A DNA stretch of 64,000 nucleotides from Glandiceps talaboti (GCF_964340395.1 NC_135553.1:1938501-2002500), one strand, 5' to 3'; shown: positions 49,273 through 60,598, counted from the first letter of the stretch. Program-made: numbers and translations. The notes: generated by a model from the sequence alone, not told the origin.

Positions 49273-49729
49273 CCACCACCATCACCACCACCACCACCAC
49301 CACCACCACCACCACCACCACCACCATCACCATCACCACCACCACCACCACCACCATCATTATCATCATCACCACCACCATCATCATTCTGTAACATTCC
49401 CGACATTCTAACTACATGATCTAATTGATCTGGTACATTTGTTGTTGAGTACTATTTTGGTGATCAGAAGGGGCACAATAGAAAGTCCTACCAGTATCAT
49501 CAACAAAGAAAGGATGATGTACAAGAGAGGAGATGATGATGATGATGGTTACAATATTTTGCAAGGAGGTGGGTCTATCCAACCACCCCATGTAATGTAT
49601 GGATCCCAGGTTTGGATATCTTGTCAAAATGGAGGAAGGAAGTCTGTGCTATCAACATACCTCTAAATCTTCATGATCCCCTTCACTATCATTCAGTTTG
49701 TTTCTGGACTCGAGGTTACTCTTTTCCAT
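37574..49729 (-). CDS. REXO5: REXO5-type DEDDh RNA exonuclease
   Basis: 3'-5' RNA exonuclease of the REX1/REXO5 family, expected in the nucleus/nucleolus for snoRNA and rRNA trimming. Sixteen exons (minus): 49729-49661, 48814-48716, 47932-47861, 47409-47236, 46684-46587, 45871-45748, 44789-44696, 44362-44306, 43868-43666, 42981-42866, 42034-41896, 41561-41467, 40571-40431, 39890-39782, 38904-38794 and 37777-37574. All are in phase, giving 634 aa. The N-terminus is Lys-rich with KKKKKRK (nuclear localisation). Catalytic motifs: FSIDCEM (D327, E329), GQSLESDLQAL (D410), GHDSVEDA (H457, D462). SGITKEML, LPPDAILIG and HPHIIDTSILF match human REXO5 closely. The two C-terminal RNA-recognition motifs of the human protein are not recognisable in the last 150 residues. 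Head to head with ERI2. Confidence 0.93.
37870..38278. repeat. 40-bp C-rich minisatellite in last REXO5 intron
   Basis: About ten copies of CCACCATCCAACCTGTCATG plus TCTTGTTACTTGCCCCCTCC, between REXO5 exons 38904-38794 and 37777-37574. Proline-rich frames across it are artefacts. Confidence 0.93.
39018..39122. repeat. 34-bp three-copy repeat in REXO5 intron
   Basis: Three copies of CATCTAGCACTCTCATTGGC plus TGAGATGACCAAC. Confidence 0.85.
40045..40275. repeat. 84-bp tandem repeat in REXO5 intron
   Basis: About 2.7 copies of a unit with GGTTGCTAAGGAATTGTTAG and AATCTTATTTTTAGCCTGAA, between exons 40571-40431 and 39890-39782. Non-coding. Confidence 0.88.
41704..41945 (-). repeat. Tandem duplication spanning the splice donor of REXO5 exon 11 (71-bp unit)
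   Basis: The exon end and donor (plus strand ACTACCTTGAGTGCTTGTAG at 41891-41910) recur 71 bp downstream on the minus strand as ACTACCTTGCGTGCTAGTAG (41820-41839). The upstream coding part GGGACTGGCCGATTAATA is repeated too. Further, more decayed copies lie to 41704. Each intact copy keeps the CAAG|GTAGTG donor. Confidence 0.8.
42361..42573. mobile_element. 213-bp TA-flanked MITE in REXO5 intron
   Basis: Terminal inverted repeats CTGTAAACCTAAATATTTT / CCAGGTTTACAG, flanked by TA on both sides (42359-42360, 42574-42575). A related copy lies at 52784-52956, sharing TACAAAATTTTG, GCAGTCTTCAGCTAG and GGCATTTTAGTCA. There is no coding capacity. Ends match the Tc1/mariner-type pattern of the STING intron 1 element (CTGTGAACC). 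Confidence 0.78.
43438..43655. repeat. 38-bp six-copy repeat beside REXO5 exon 9
   Basis: Copies of TAATCCCCAGCAAAGCCAAG plus TCTGTAAGTCTTCTAGT, ending 11 bp from the exon 9 donor end at 43666. The exon itself is not included in the unit. Confidence 0.9.
44070..44229. repeat. (CATA)n and (CAGA)n microsatellites in REXO5 intron
   Basis: CATA tetranucleotide run (44073-44140) followed by CAGA runs to 44229. Confidence 0.94.
44479..44580. repeat. (CA)n microsatellite in REXO5 intron
   Basis: CA dinucleotide run, pure to about 44515 and then degenerate. Confidence 0.92.
45476..45692. repeat. 24-bp C-rich minisatellite in REXO5 intron
   Basis: About nine copies of TATTGTACAGTACTACCCTC plus CCCC, close to the donor of exon 45871-45748. 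Non-coding. Confidence 0.92.
47606..47796. repeat. 49-bp four-copy repeat in REXO5 intron
   Basis: Four copies of CATCATGGTGKTGCCATGGT plus ACTCATATCTCTGTTTATGTATAAATCAA. Confidence 0.9.
49056..49388. repeat. (CCA)n/(TCA)n trinucleotide array in REXO5 intron 1
   Basis: About 330 bp of ACC and ATC trinucleotides with a central TCATCATCA block. Open in most frames on both strands (poly-Gly/Asp, poly-Val/Met, poly-Pro/Ser), which is repeat translation only. Confidence 0.95.
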
Positions 49730-50949
49730 TTTCTTACTCCTGTCGTTGACTTTTGATATATCAATAAAATAAACACAGAGCATTTACAGGCCTACACATG
49801 CATGGACGATCGTACGACGTACGTCAACAACACAGCTGAGTCCACGTGAAAGAAGGGTCATACTCCTTGAACTTTGACCTAAATACCCGGATGTTATATA
49901 CCGCTGAAATTTACGAGTGTGAAGCTACCATCATATTCATATTCATATTCACTTTCAAAAGTTGACCTCTAGCTCAATGTGAATATGATGATAGCTTCAC
50001 ACGTTCATCATCAGATTCGAAGTCTTCCGAATGGGTACGAACAAGCGTTCGGGCCGCGGCAGATCACATAAATCCTTCATTGGCAGGTTGAAATCATGTG
50101 ATTGTAGTTACTTTTCACTTGATTTACGTGGATTTGCCAGAGTATCCAATTTGCACCATGAATTATTGTTGTCATATAAAAAACTAATTTGGATGTTTAG
50201 TATGCCTTTCCCATATCTTTGAAAATGAAATATCAATATTTGGGTGACACGTACAAAAAACCTGTATGAGTAATGTAATAAAATACGGCTTGGTTGGGTG
50301 TGTTTTGATTTCCCGCAGTGTCGCTATCTTTTAAACCCTACTTAACACTTACACTGGTGAAATTTACACAAAATAGTGTTGTCAAGACCACAATTATCAC
50401 AATGTATGCAGTTCCCTTGATCGAGGAGGGTCAACGCAATCGATTGTAAAAATTATGGTCCATGACAACAATAATTCATGGTGCAAATTGGATACTCTGG
50501 CAAAAATAAGAAGAAAGCATGCAAATCCACGCAAATCAAGTGAAAAGTAATTATAATCACATGATTTCAACCTGCCAATGAAGGATATGTGATTTACCGA
50601 ACGCATGTTCGTACCTATTCGGAAGACTTCGAATCTGATGATGAACGCGTGAAGCTATCATCATATTCACATTGAGCTAGAGGTCAACTTTTGAAAGTGA
50701 AGATGAATATGAATATGATGGTAGCTTCACACTCGTCTGAAATTTAAAAATTTACAAAGTCGATGTGTAAAGACGCGATGATCATGATTTTAACGACGTG
50801 TACTCCTGGATGTGTGCTGTAATTATACCAGAGACATCCCCATCGTCTATGGTTTGATCTGCTGTCAGTTTGTGGTGACGATTTCAGATAGTGTCAAACA
50901 ACACGCACAGAATATTTAGTAATTTACAGATTTCAGGAAAGCCTAAACA
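49730..50949. promoter_or_regulatory. Shared head-to-head promoter of REXO5 and ERI2
   Basis: 1,220 bp separate the two start codons. Subtracting the 824-bp foldback insertion and one target-site copy leaves about 390 bp, the usual size of a bidirectional promoter. The flanks hold CpG-containing stretches (CATGGACGATCGTACGACGTACG near 49800 and GACGCGATGATCATGAT near 50770). No TATA box is obvious. Confidence 0.6.
49913..50736. mobile_element. Foldback element with long TIRs and 9-bp target duplication (Mutator-like)
   Basis: Terminal inverted repeats of about 260 bp start ACGAGTGTGAAGCTACC. Later matched blocks include GTTGACCTCTAGCTCAATGT and GAAATCATGTGATT. A perfect 9-bp direct repeat CTGAAATTT flanks it (49904-49912 and 50737-50745). 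Nine-base duplications are typical of Mutator-like elements. Within each arm a second hairpin forms from GTGAAGCTAYCATCATATTC and its complement, so the palindromes are nested. No transposase is encoded. The middle (about 50180-50460) is single-copy AT-rich DNA. Confidence 0.85.
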
Positions 50950-53900
50950 ATGAAGTCAACGAAGGAATTGGCAAGGTAACTACATTGTGTGTATTTACCC
51001 ATGGAAATATCACCGACGGTGATACTTCCATGGTATACCACACTACCACTCATCTTCAAACTTCTCATGGAGTTCATGTGTGTATTGAAATGATATACAT
51101 GTAGTTATAATGTATAATCCCTCTTAGAATGTGTCGTGTTCCAGGGAGGAAGTAAACCTTTGATTAGGAAGCTAGTTTTTGTTCCGAAAAACACCTGAAA
51201 TTTCAGCCATTCTCCTGTTTGGAACAAAGGCAATATTAGCACTGTGTGTATATCATGGTATGTTGCTTTCCAAATAGGCTGTAGGTACTTTCTATCACAT
51301 CCTGTAGTCTACATCAATCAGTGAAATTATAATTTCGTACATTTTAAATACTGCAACAAGGTAAATAATCTTTCTTTTCAATCATGTTATGAAGATTTCA
51401 ATCTTTCCATATCTTATTAAGTGGTTTATTTCGACTTTATTCTAAATATCATAATTAATACTTTTTAATTCCTTTCAACAGGCAACTTGGTATTTTAAGG
51501 AAGAGAGCTACAAACAGCCAATCAGATAGAGCCATAAAGAAAACCAAGAAATCAAGTATGAAAGTTTAAAACCGTTTCAGCTGAAAAAAACAAACAGTTA
51601 TCAAATAATTTAAGTGATGAATATTTCAATTGTCAATTCGATTGTGGAAATCTTTTATCAAGTGATTTAAATAAATGTAAGACACTCTGTTGTCTGCATA
51701 GGACTTTCAGTTTGATATTAGTATACATTGTCTTAGGGATGATCGCACAATGTTGCACAAGCTCAACAAATGAACATCGTTTGTTTAGGTCAAAGCCCCC
51801 TACCCTAAACGAACGTTCACAGGTGCAATTGATGTAAAGTAAAACCATGATTGTAAACACATTAAAATACTACCAGAAACCCAGCAACATGTCTCACAAA
51901 TTTGTATCAACTTATCAAGATCTCAGTAGTAAATACAAAAGCTTTTATCATTGAAGGAGTGAAAGTTTTCTGTCAAAATGTGGTTAGAACTTAGAAGTGC
52001 GAAAATGAAGTTCAGCAATCGCATTGATGCCAGACCCCCTCCTCCCCTAAATGAACGAAGTTTGCTTATTGAGCTTGTGTGACATTGTGTGGGTTACAGA
52101 GACCATCTTTAGCAGACAGATTTTAATCCTAAATGCTATAACTGATAATTTTCACTTCATTTTCAGATCAGATTTTTACTTACTTAATCGTAATTGATTT
52201 TGAGTCTACATGTTGGAGAGACAAAAAAACCATAATGCAAGAAGTTAGTGAGTACAGTGCATGTGTTTTATTCACATTTTTATTTAGTTCATTTCCATGA
52301 CAACTTGTTTAGTTATTGAATTGTGCTTTAGGCAAATCAAAAGTGTCCATCTGTCAATCTTTTTTTGTGTGTTTAGAAAAAAATAATTTGTATTTACTGT
52401 TAAATGGTGTATTAATATCAGCAACCCACCCCCCCCCCCCCCCCCCAAAAAAAAAAAAAAGAAGAAGAAAAAAGAGGGGCTATAGGAATGAATTGAGTCC
52501 CTCTCTGTCATGTGTGTCTGTGTGTGTCCAGTGTATCTCTGCCACTGTAGATTAGTATAATTATTGACCTTATTATAGTCACACCATAAATTGTTTTATC
52601 AGAAACTTCTCTTACATAGTAATAATAAAATGACATAGTGTGTGTAAAATGTCTACAATATTTAAATAGGATGAATTGATGTGCAACAAAATATTCAAAA
52701 AGAAATAAACTAACAAGGGCACTAATTTACAGTACAGTTAGTGTTGATTTGTAGGGTCAATTTATATATATATATATATTTTACTGTAAAGCTAGATATT
52801 TTCATTACTACAAAATTTTGCAATTTTACAGTCTTCAGCTAGTTCTCAAAGACTAATTTTTACTAACCACCAGACTGGTACATTGTGTTCATGTACAAGA
52901 AGGCATTTTAGTCACTAAATATTTTTGTGGGGTTTTGTGAAAATGTCCAGGTTTACTTACTCTGCTTGTCTAATTTCTTGATAAAACATGAACTTTTAGG
53001 TGTGTTTCCCATCCCATTGTTTCAAGATGGCAAAATCAGTCACTAATTTATAATTTACCTTACCTGTTTACAGTTGAGTTCCCAGCTGTGTTACTTAATA
53101 TGACCACTGGTGAAATAGAGGCAGAATTTCATACATTTGTTCAACCGCAAGAAAATCCTCGTCTGAGTGAATTCTGTAGAGAATTGACTGGAATATCACA
53201 GGTGAGTCTATTGATTACTGGTACTCACTGTGACACTATCTTTCTCTGGATATATTAACCTGGAAAAGTTACAGTTCTTGTACAGAGTCTATAACAAACA
53301 TGTAACACACTTTTCCAGAGTGATTGCACTAACCAGCTGTTTATTGTTGTCATGGATTTTCATAGAGGAATGCATTCAAGTTTGACAATAAACACAAAGT
53401 TAGGGGGTCTTTTATATCCCTTTCTTGCCTTTTAATGGTTTAGAAGCTGTGAAACATTCTTAGGAGAACACTGGCATTTGAAGTAAGCTTGTCTTGTAAC
53501 AATTTCAATTGAGCTTACAACAATCTAGTGCATATATAGTGGCCCTATTGTTCAAATATTGAAAATATAGTTTTAACTTAAGGAACAAAATCACCAAAAA
53601 ACATGTAATTCAGCTTTAGATCTGTGAGGTTCATGTTATGTTTTCTATCACCTGAAACATTTAGTTGAGCCTCTGTGATATTTATTTCACTTATAACGTT
53701 CTATTCCGGTTGTTTTCTACTACTCCTACTACTCCTGAGTGCTACAAGAATAACAAGTCATTGAATATTGATACAATTCTTATTGATTAGAAGTGATAAT
53801 TTATAACACAGACCCTGAATAGTTAAAATAAATATTTCAATCAAGGACTCTTTGTCTTAATGTTTGTATTGTTGTGTCAGCATTTCATTTGAAATAGACT

Positions 53901-54532
53901 GTATTGATTGAGGATTTGTTTTGAATCACCTTGATGTGTTTTTATTGAAAGGAACAAGTTGATAGCGGAATGCCACTGAATGTATGCCTTGATGTGTTTT
54001 TATTGAAAGGAACAAGTTGATAGGGGAATGCCACTGAATGTAAGCCTTGATGGGTTTTTATTGAAAGGAACAAGTTGATAGGGGAATGCCACTGAATGTA
54101 TGCCTTGATGTGTTTTTATTGAAAGGAACAAGTTGATAGGGGAATGCCACTGAATGTATGCCTTGATGTGTTTTTATTGAAAGGAACAAGTTGATAGGGG
54201 AATGCCACTGAATGTATGCCTTGATGGGTTTTTATTGAAAGGAACAAGTTGATAGGGGAATGCCACTGAATGTATGCCTTGATGTGTTTTTATTGAAAGG
54301 AACAAGTTGATAGGGGAATGCCACTGAATGTATGTCTGAGTCAGTTTACAAAGTGGCTGAAGAAATTATCAGAAGAGAAACAGATTAGTTATCACCATGG
54401 AGAAGATGAAAGGAATCTATGTACATTTGTGACATGGTCAGGTGAGTCAAAGTTATTTCTAAGAAAGACTTGATTTTATCAGACTTTATAGAAAGATCTA
54501 TCTATCTATATATATCAACGATATTTATCAGA

Positions 54533-54582
<50 letters not shown>

Positions 54583-57500
54583 CTGACATTGTAAATCACT
54601 ATTCAGTAATATCCCTGATATCCCTTTGAAATCAGTATGACATTATTGAAAATGTAAATGTCTTGATATTGATGTGTACTTTACATGTCTACAGATTGGG
54701 ATTTGGGTGTATGTTTGCACTATGAAACCAGGAGAAAACAGTTACGTAAACCAGTAGAACTGAATAGTTGGATTGACCTCAGAGCTACTTACAGGGTGAG
54801 TAAATAATAGTCTGTTTGTCTGTCAGGGATTTGACTGATTTTGATGTACCAATCTAGTTACTGCAGGCTAAGTGTGACACTGATTTATCATGTGTATACT
54901 GCTTCCATTTTATTTGACTTTAACACTGTCATGTATTTCCCACTAAGTGTGCTGCCAATGTGATACATTTTACTGCCTGGTTGCTATACTAGTGTCACAA
55001 ATGAAGACATTAGATGATCTAAATTTACACCTACAGAAATTCTACGAGAGGAAACCCAATGGATTGAACGGTGCACTACAAGACTTGGGGATTCATTTTA
55101 CAGGCAGGCAACATTCAGGTCAGTATACTTTCATTGATTATCCAACACTTAGTGTCAAGTACTCACCTAGAATCAATGCTAGTATGTTGTTCTAGAGCTA
55201 ACACTGCTAAGTAGGGTGAAATATTCATATGTTACATTCACACCAAAAATAAAGAGGTACAAACATATATATCGTGAAGTACACAGGATGATTGCATCAG
55301 ACAAGGGTGCCCCTCAAATACCCCTCTTACAGAACATTAATATATTAGTTGAAAATAATTACTACCTAAGTAATTCTGAATATATTAATATGATATAATC
55401 AGATTTAACTATACAATTTTGAAACTGTTGATAATATGTTCAGTTACGCAGCATTTTCTCCACGTTTTGCTAACTGATAAATGATGTTTGTATCTAAATC
55501 AGAAGCCTCCCAAGGGGATCTGACATTGTTCAGTTGTAACTTACTTAGTATGTAAATACACTGTAGCAGCTAGGTAATACTAATTATTTAGCTATTATTA
55601 TTATTTATTATTATTTGACTTTATTTAAACTCGATAGACTGTTGAGTCAAAGGCTCTTCTCACATAGTGTTGAGATAAAAATATACAATATATACATTAA
55701 AAATACCAAGAATTAAAAATACAAACGAATACAAAAGACAGTAAAATGGCAAAAGCGAGAAGAATAACAAGACGACTACAGAACTAACGAATTTTCTAAA
55801 AGATTACATTTACATTTATGTTTAAATGACTGAAGAATACTGGGATAACTCTTAACAGTACTTCAGCCAAGGTAAAGACCTGCCAAACTTTAGTGGCATA
55901 GTTTATGTAATCTTAAAGCTATTTTTTATCTTTGTATTCATAGGATTGGATGATGCTCGTAACACAGCAAGACTGGCTTGGAGGATGATTTGTGATGGCT
56001 GCACTATGAATATTACAAAGTCTGATAATAGGGTCAGTAGAGGAATTCATTTAAGATAGCTGGTCTATTTCTACATGGTTATACATAGCTGGTCTATTTC
56101 TACATGGTTATACAGAGCTGGTCTATTTCTACACGGTTATACATAACTGGTCTATTACTACATGGTTATACCATTTAAGATAGTTGCTCTATTTCTACAT
56201 GGTTAATATACAATTTAAGATAGCTGGTCTATTTCTACATGGTTAATATACAATTTAAGATAGCTGGTCTATTTCTACATGGTTATACATAACTGGTCTA
56301 TTTCTAAATGGTTAATATACAATTTAAGATAGCTGGTCTATTTCTACATGGTTATACATAACTGGTCTATTTCTAAATGGTTAATATACAATTTAAGAGA
56401 GCTGGTCTATTTCTACATGGTTAATATACAATTTAAGATAGCTGGTCTATTTCTACATGGTTATACATAACTGGTCTATTCCTAAATGGTTAATATACAA
56501 TTTAAGATAGCTGGTCTATTTCTACACGGTTATGCCATTTAAGATAGCTGGTCTATTTCTACACGGTTATACCATTTAAGATAGCTGGTCTATTTCTACA
56601 CGGTTATACCATTTAAGATAGCTGGTCTATTTCTACACGGTTATGCCATTTAAGATAGCTGGTCTATTTCTACACGGTTATACCATTTAAGATAGCTGGT
56701 CTATTTCTACACGGTTATACCATTTAAGATAGCTGGTCTATTTCTACACGGTTATACCATTTAAGATAGCTGGTCTATTTCTACACGGTTATACCATTTA
56801 AGATAGCTGGTCTATTTCTACACGGTTATACCATTTAAGATAGCTGGTCTATTTCTACATGGTTATACAATTTAAGATAGCTGGTCTATTCTGAATGAAT
56901 ATACCATTTAAGATAGCTGGTCTATTCTGAATGAATATATCATTTAAGATAGCTGGTCTATTTCTACACGGTTATACCATTTAAGATGGCTGGTCTATTC
57001 TGAATGAATATACCATTTAAGATAGCTGGTCTTTTCTGAATGAATATATCATTTAAGATAGCTGGTCTATTTCTACATGGTTATACAATTTAAGATAGCT
57101 GGTCTATTTCTACACGGTTATACCATTTAAGATAGCTGGTCTATTCTGAATGAATATATCATTTAAGAAAGTGAGACTGTTTCTTATTGAAATAGACAAT
57201 TTAAGATAGCTGGTCTATTTTAAGATGACTACCAGTGTTGCTGGCAGAATATTTATTATGGATTGAGTTGTGATGGTTCAAATGTTTAAATCAATGTAGT
57301 CATGACCCTGTTATGTACATTGCACCTCTACACTTGACTTTGAGTTTGAAAGTACACCACTGAGGTTTTAACATTACAAATGTAAATAGGTGTGCATTAT
57401 TGGTACTACTTGTACAGTGCATTGAGCATATCATAAAGTGTCACAAAAATGTATATCATAGTAATTATTATTATCATAATCATGAAATACACTATTTGCT

Positions 57501-58930
57501 GTAACTTGTTTTTATTTTAAAGGGGTCATTGATAAAAAAAAATGAACAGCAAATTTGATTTCTTCATTTTGGGTCTAACCCTTCCGATCCCATGCAAACA
57601 AAGGAAGAGTATTTTATATTTAACAGTCCTCAGGGAGAATGTAATGTCATTTTTAAAATTGAATTTTTTGTTTTGTATTGTCAAGGTTTAAGATTGAATA
57701 AAAGACATTGTTTACCTATTGTAGCTATGGTTACCTATTGTAGCTATGTTGTAGTTCCTGTTAGAGGTATGACTTCATTATGAGACCTACATAAATGAAA
57801 TATTTCCATTTCTATCTTTCTTCCAGACCCCTGACTCAAAGAACTTAGCCCACATTCCATCTAAAAGTGTGTATTGTGGTAGAGGCCCATCTGGTGTCCA
57901 GTCAGTCCATACAAAGACAAACAGTAGAATAACACAGACATTGACAAGTACAGTTAGGGAGTTAGGTATTAAGAAAACACCTAAATCTCAGTCCACAGAA
58001 CAACCTACAATCACACAAAATAATCACATCAAAACTCAGTTTGTGTCCCAAGATGATGAAATTTCTAGTTCTTACGTCGATAATTGGAAAGACTTTAATT
58101 CTAATCAAGATGAAAACAGCAGTGATGACAAGGTCAAAGGTCAGAGAAATATTATCACACCAGCAACAGTCATTACTAATATGGAGAACACTATCACAGG
58201 TCAAAGGTCACACATGTCCATCAAAACAACACTTGGAAAGAGTAATTCAACACCAAAACAAACAACTTCGGGGAATGAATTTAAAAAGAATGTATATACA
58301 GCAGTGTCAAGTCAAAACAAACACAACACTGTCAAGTGTTTTAGTACTAAATACGGGAAACTAAGCAACCAACTAATTTCAACAGAAGTAGCACAAAGTT
58401 CCTGTGTAAGAGTTACCATGGATACGTGTCAGCGAACTGGGTCAACAATCACTGACGAAGATAACACAAAGAAGAAAAATTATGAATCACCAAATATACA
58501 AACCTATCGAACAATATCCAATGTAGAGCCAAGTCCTCTCAGTAAACAGTCATCAAATATCAGTAATACTTGTAGTAAAGAAACTAATAGTGGTCAATTC
58601 AAGACACCCCTTGTCCCTGCCAAAAGACCTACAAATATGTATAAAACTCCTCAAGCTGTTAGTAAATCGAGCATGTTTACAACTCCCCAAGCTGTTAGTA
58701 AATCTACCTTGTTTAGAACTCCTCAAGCAAGTCACAATAAGCCAGTAATGTTAATGGGTAGAGTTACTCCCCCATTATGTCAATGTGGTCGTAGAGCTAA
58801 GAAGAGAACTGTTATGAACCCTGGACCAAATCAGGGAAGGGGATTTTTCTCCTGTCCTACAGGAAGAGGTGGTAGTCATGCAAAGAGTTGTGGATTTTTT
58901 CGATGGGAAATTCCTTCATCGTCTAGGTGA
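50950..58930 (+). CDS. ERI2: ERI2-type DEDDh exoribonuclease with GRF zinc finger
   Basis: ERI1-family 3'-5' exonuclease. Nine exons in phase: 50950-50975, 51482-51555, 52167-52247, 53074-53201, 54300-54441, 54695-54795, 55037-55118, 55944-56032 and 57827-58930, giving 608 aa (human ERI2 691). The N-terminus STKELARQLGILRKR matches the family. Catalytic motifs: VIDFEST (D44, E46), WSDWDLGVCL (D153), HSGLDDARNTARLAW (H210, D215). The long last exon encodes a low-complexity Ser/Thr/Gln-rich linker, a small internal repeat (TPQAVSKS, three times), and a GRF-type zinc finger near the C-terminus (CQCGRRAKK...NPGPNQGRGFFSC...CGFFRW), as in vertebrate ERI2. Exon 5 starts at the last of seven duplicated acceptors. 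AATAAA at 59059-59064 is a likely polyadenylation signal. Divergent from REXO5. Confidence 0.95.
51734..52090. repeat. Two copies of a TTTAGG/CCTAAA hairpin repeat in ERI2 intron 2
   Basis: 51740-51826 and, in the opposite orientation, 52030-52090 share CACAAGCTCAA, AACGAACGTT-type and CCCCCTNCCCTAAA blocks. A third relative lies at 11530-11600 between LLGL and STING. Each forms a hairpin of CGTTTAGG with CCTAAACG around a C-rich loop. Interspersed, non-coding. Confidence 0.55.
52784..52956. mobile_element. Second copy of the CTGTAAA MITE, in ERI2 intron 3
   Basis: A shorter, diverged relative of 42361-42573. It starts CTGTAAAGCTAGATATTTT after TA and ends at CCAGGTTTAC, with the last bases of the right end lost. 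It lies beside a TATATA run that may have been the target. Confidence 0.65.
53952..54341 (+). repeat. Seven-fold tandem duplication of the ERI2 exon 5 splice acceptor (58-bp unit)
   Basis: Copies start at 53952, 54010, 54068, 54126, 54184, 54242 and 54300, exactly 58 bp apart. Each has TTTTTATTGAAAG (acceptor), then GAACAAGTTGATAGSGGAAT and GCCACTGAAT, the first 30 exon bases, followed by GTATGC. Only the last copy runs on into the real exon. Entry at an earlier copy without further splicing reads through to TGA in the next unit. Confidence 0.92.
54533..54586. repeat. (TCTG)n microsatellite in ERI2 intron 5
   Basis: TCTG tetranucleotide run with one C variant. Confidence 0.92.
56040..57225. 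repeat. About 36-bp minisatellite in ERI2 intron 8
   Basis: About 32 copies of ATTTAAGATAGCTGGTCTAT plus TTCTACACGGTTATACC, with variants (TACATGGTTAATATACA, CTGAATGAATATACC) arranged in higher-order blocks. It starts right after the exon 8 donor but does not contain it. Confidence 0.93.
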
Positions 58931-59255
58931 TAGGTATAAGTCATCTTTGACAGTGCTCAAAAAGCCAGTAACCATGATATAGACATACCGTAAATATAGA
59001 GCAGCCAAACCAATATTGTATTGACTGCTCCTAATTGATGCATGGTGTCTCAAAACCAAATAAAACATCAAAGCCAAGTGATCAATCCTACAAACTACTG
59101 GTTTACATGATTGGTATGCAATGTTTTAAAGTAAGTAGAATTTGGTATTCAGTAAACAAATATTTGTGTGTGTCTTTATGTACTTCTCTTTCTGTTTGCT
59201 TCATGAAATATCATTAACTTCTTACACAAGTGGCATTAATCTATTACATTGCTGG
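58931..59255 (+). other. ERI2 3' untranslated region
   Basis: Non-coding sequence after the stop, with AATAAA at 59059-59064. Transcripts probably end near 59080; another AATAAA occurs at about 60821, beyond the minisatellite. Confidence 0.5.
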
Positions 59256-59257
59256 TA

Positions 59258-60598
59258 CACAGATTCTATGTGGTAATGCTAAGATACACAGATTCTATGT
59301 GGTAATGCTAAGATACACAGATTCTATGTGGTAATGCTAAGATACACATTCTATGGGGTAATGCTAAGATACACAGATTCTATGTGGTAATGCTAAGATA
59401 CACATTCTATGGGGTAATGCTAAGATACACAGATTCTATGTGTGGTAATGCTAAGATACACAGATTCTATGTGGTAATGCTAAGATACACAGATTCTATG
59501 TGGTAATGCTAAGATACACAGATTCTATGTGGTAATGCTAAGATACACAGATTCTATATGTGGTAATGCTAAGATACACAGATTCTATGTGGTAATGCTA
59601 AGATACACAGATTCTATGGGGTAATGCTAAGATACACAGATTCTATGTGGTAATGCTAAGATACACAGATTCTATGTGTGGTAATGCTAAGATACACAGA
59701 TTCTATGTGTGGTAATGCTAAGATACATTCTATGGGGTAATGCTAAGATACACAGATTATATGTGGTAATGCTAAGATACACAGATTGTGTGTGGTAATG
59801 CTAAGATACACAGATTGTGTGTGGTAATGCTAAGATACACAGATTCTATGTGTGGTAATGCTAAGATACACAGATTCTATGTGGTAATGCTAAGAGACAC
59901 AGATTCTGTGTCGTAATGCTAAGATACACAGAGATTCTATGTGGTAATGCTAAGATACACAGATTCTATGTGGTAATGCTAAGATACACAGATTCTATGG
60001 GGTAATGCTGAGATACACAGATTCTATGGGGCAATGCTAAGATACACAGACTCTGTGGTAATGCTAAGATACACAGATTCTATGTGGTAATGCTAAGATA
60101 CACAGATTCTATGTGGTAATGCTAAGATACACATTCTATGTGGTTATGCTAAGATACACAGATTCTGTGGGGTAATGCTAAGATACACAGATTCTATGGG
60201 TTAATGCTAAGATACACAGATTCTATGGGGTAATGCTAAGATACACAGATTCTATGTGTGGTAATGCTAAGATACACAGATTCTATGTGTGGTAATGCTA
60301 AGATACACAGATTCTATGTGTGGTAATGCTAAGATACACAGATTCTATGTGGTAATGCTAAGATACACAGATTCTATGTGGTAATGCTAAGATACACAGA
60401 TTCTATGTGGTAATGCTAAGATACACAGATTCTATGTGGTAATGCTAAGATACACAGATTCTATGTGGTAATGCTAAGATACACAGATTCTATGTGGTAA
60501 TGCTAAGATACACAGATTCTATGTGGTAATGCTAAGATACACAGATTCTATGTGGTAATGCTAAGTTACACAGATTCTATGTGGTAATGCTAAGATAT
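59258..60598. repeat. 29-bp minisatellite downstream of ERI2
   Basis: About 46 copies of GATTCTATGTGGTAATGCTA plus AGATACACA, very homogeneous, with two-base GT insertions and an occasional five-base deletion (ACACATTCTAT). No spacers are present, so it is not an array of the CRISPR kind. Confidence 0.95.

Noticed and set aside
48993-49419. Poly-Gly/Asp, poly-Val/Met and poly-Pro/Ser frames
   Set aside because: Trinucleotide array in a REXO5 intron.
59258-60598. Possible CRISPR-like array
   Set aside because: Units are directly contiguous, with no unique spacers, in an animal genome; this is a minisatellite.
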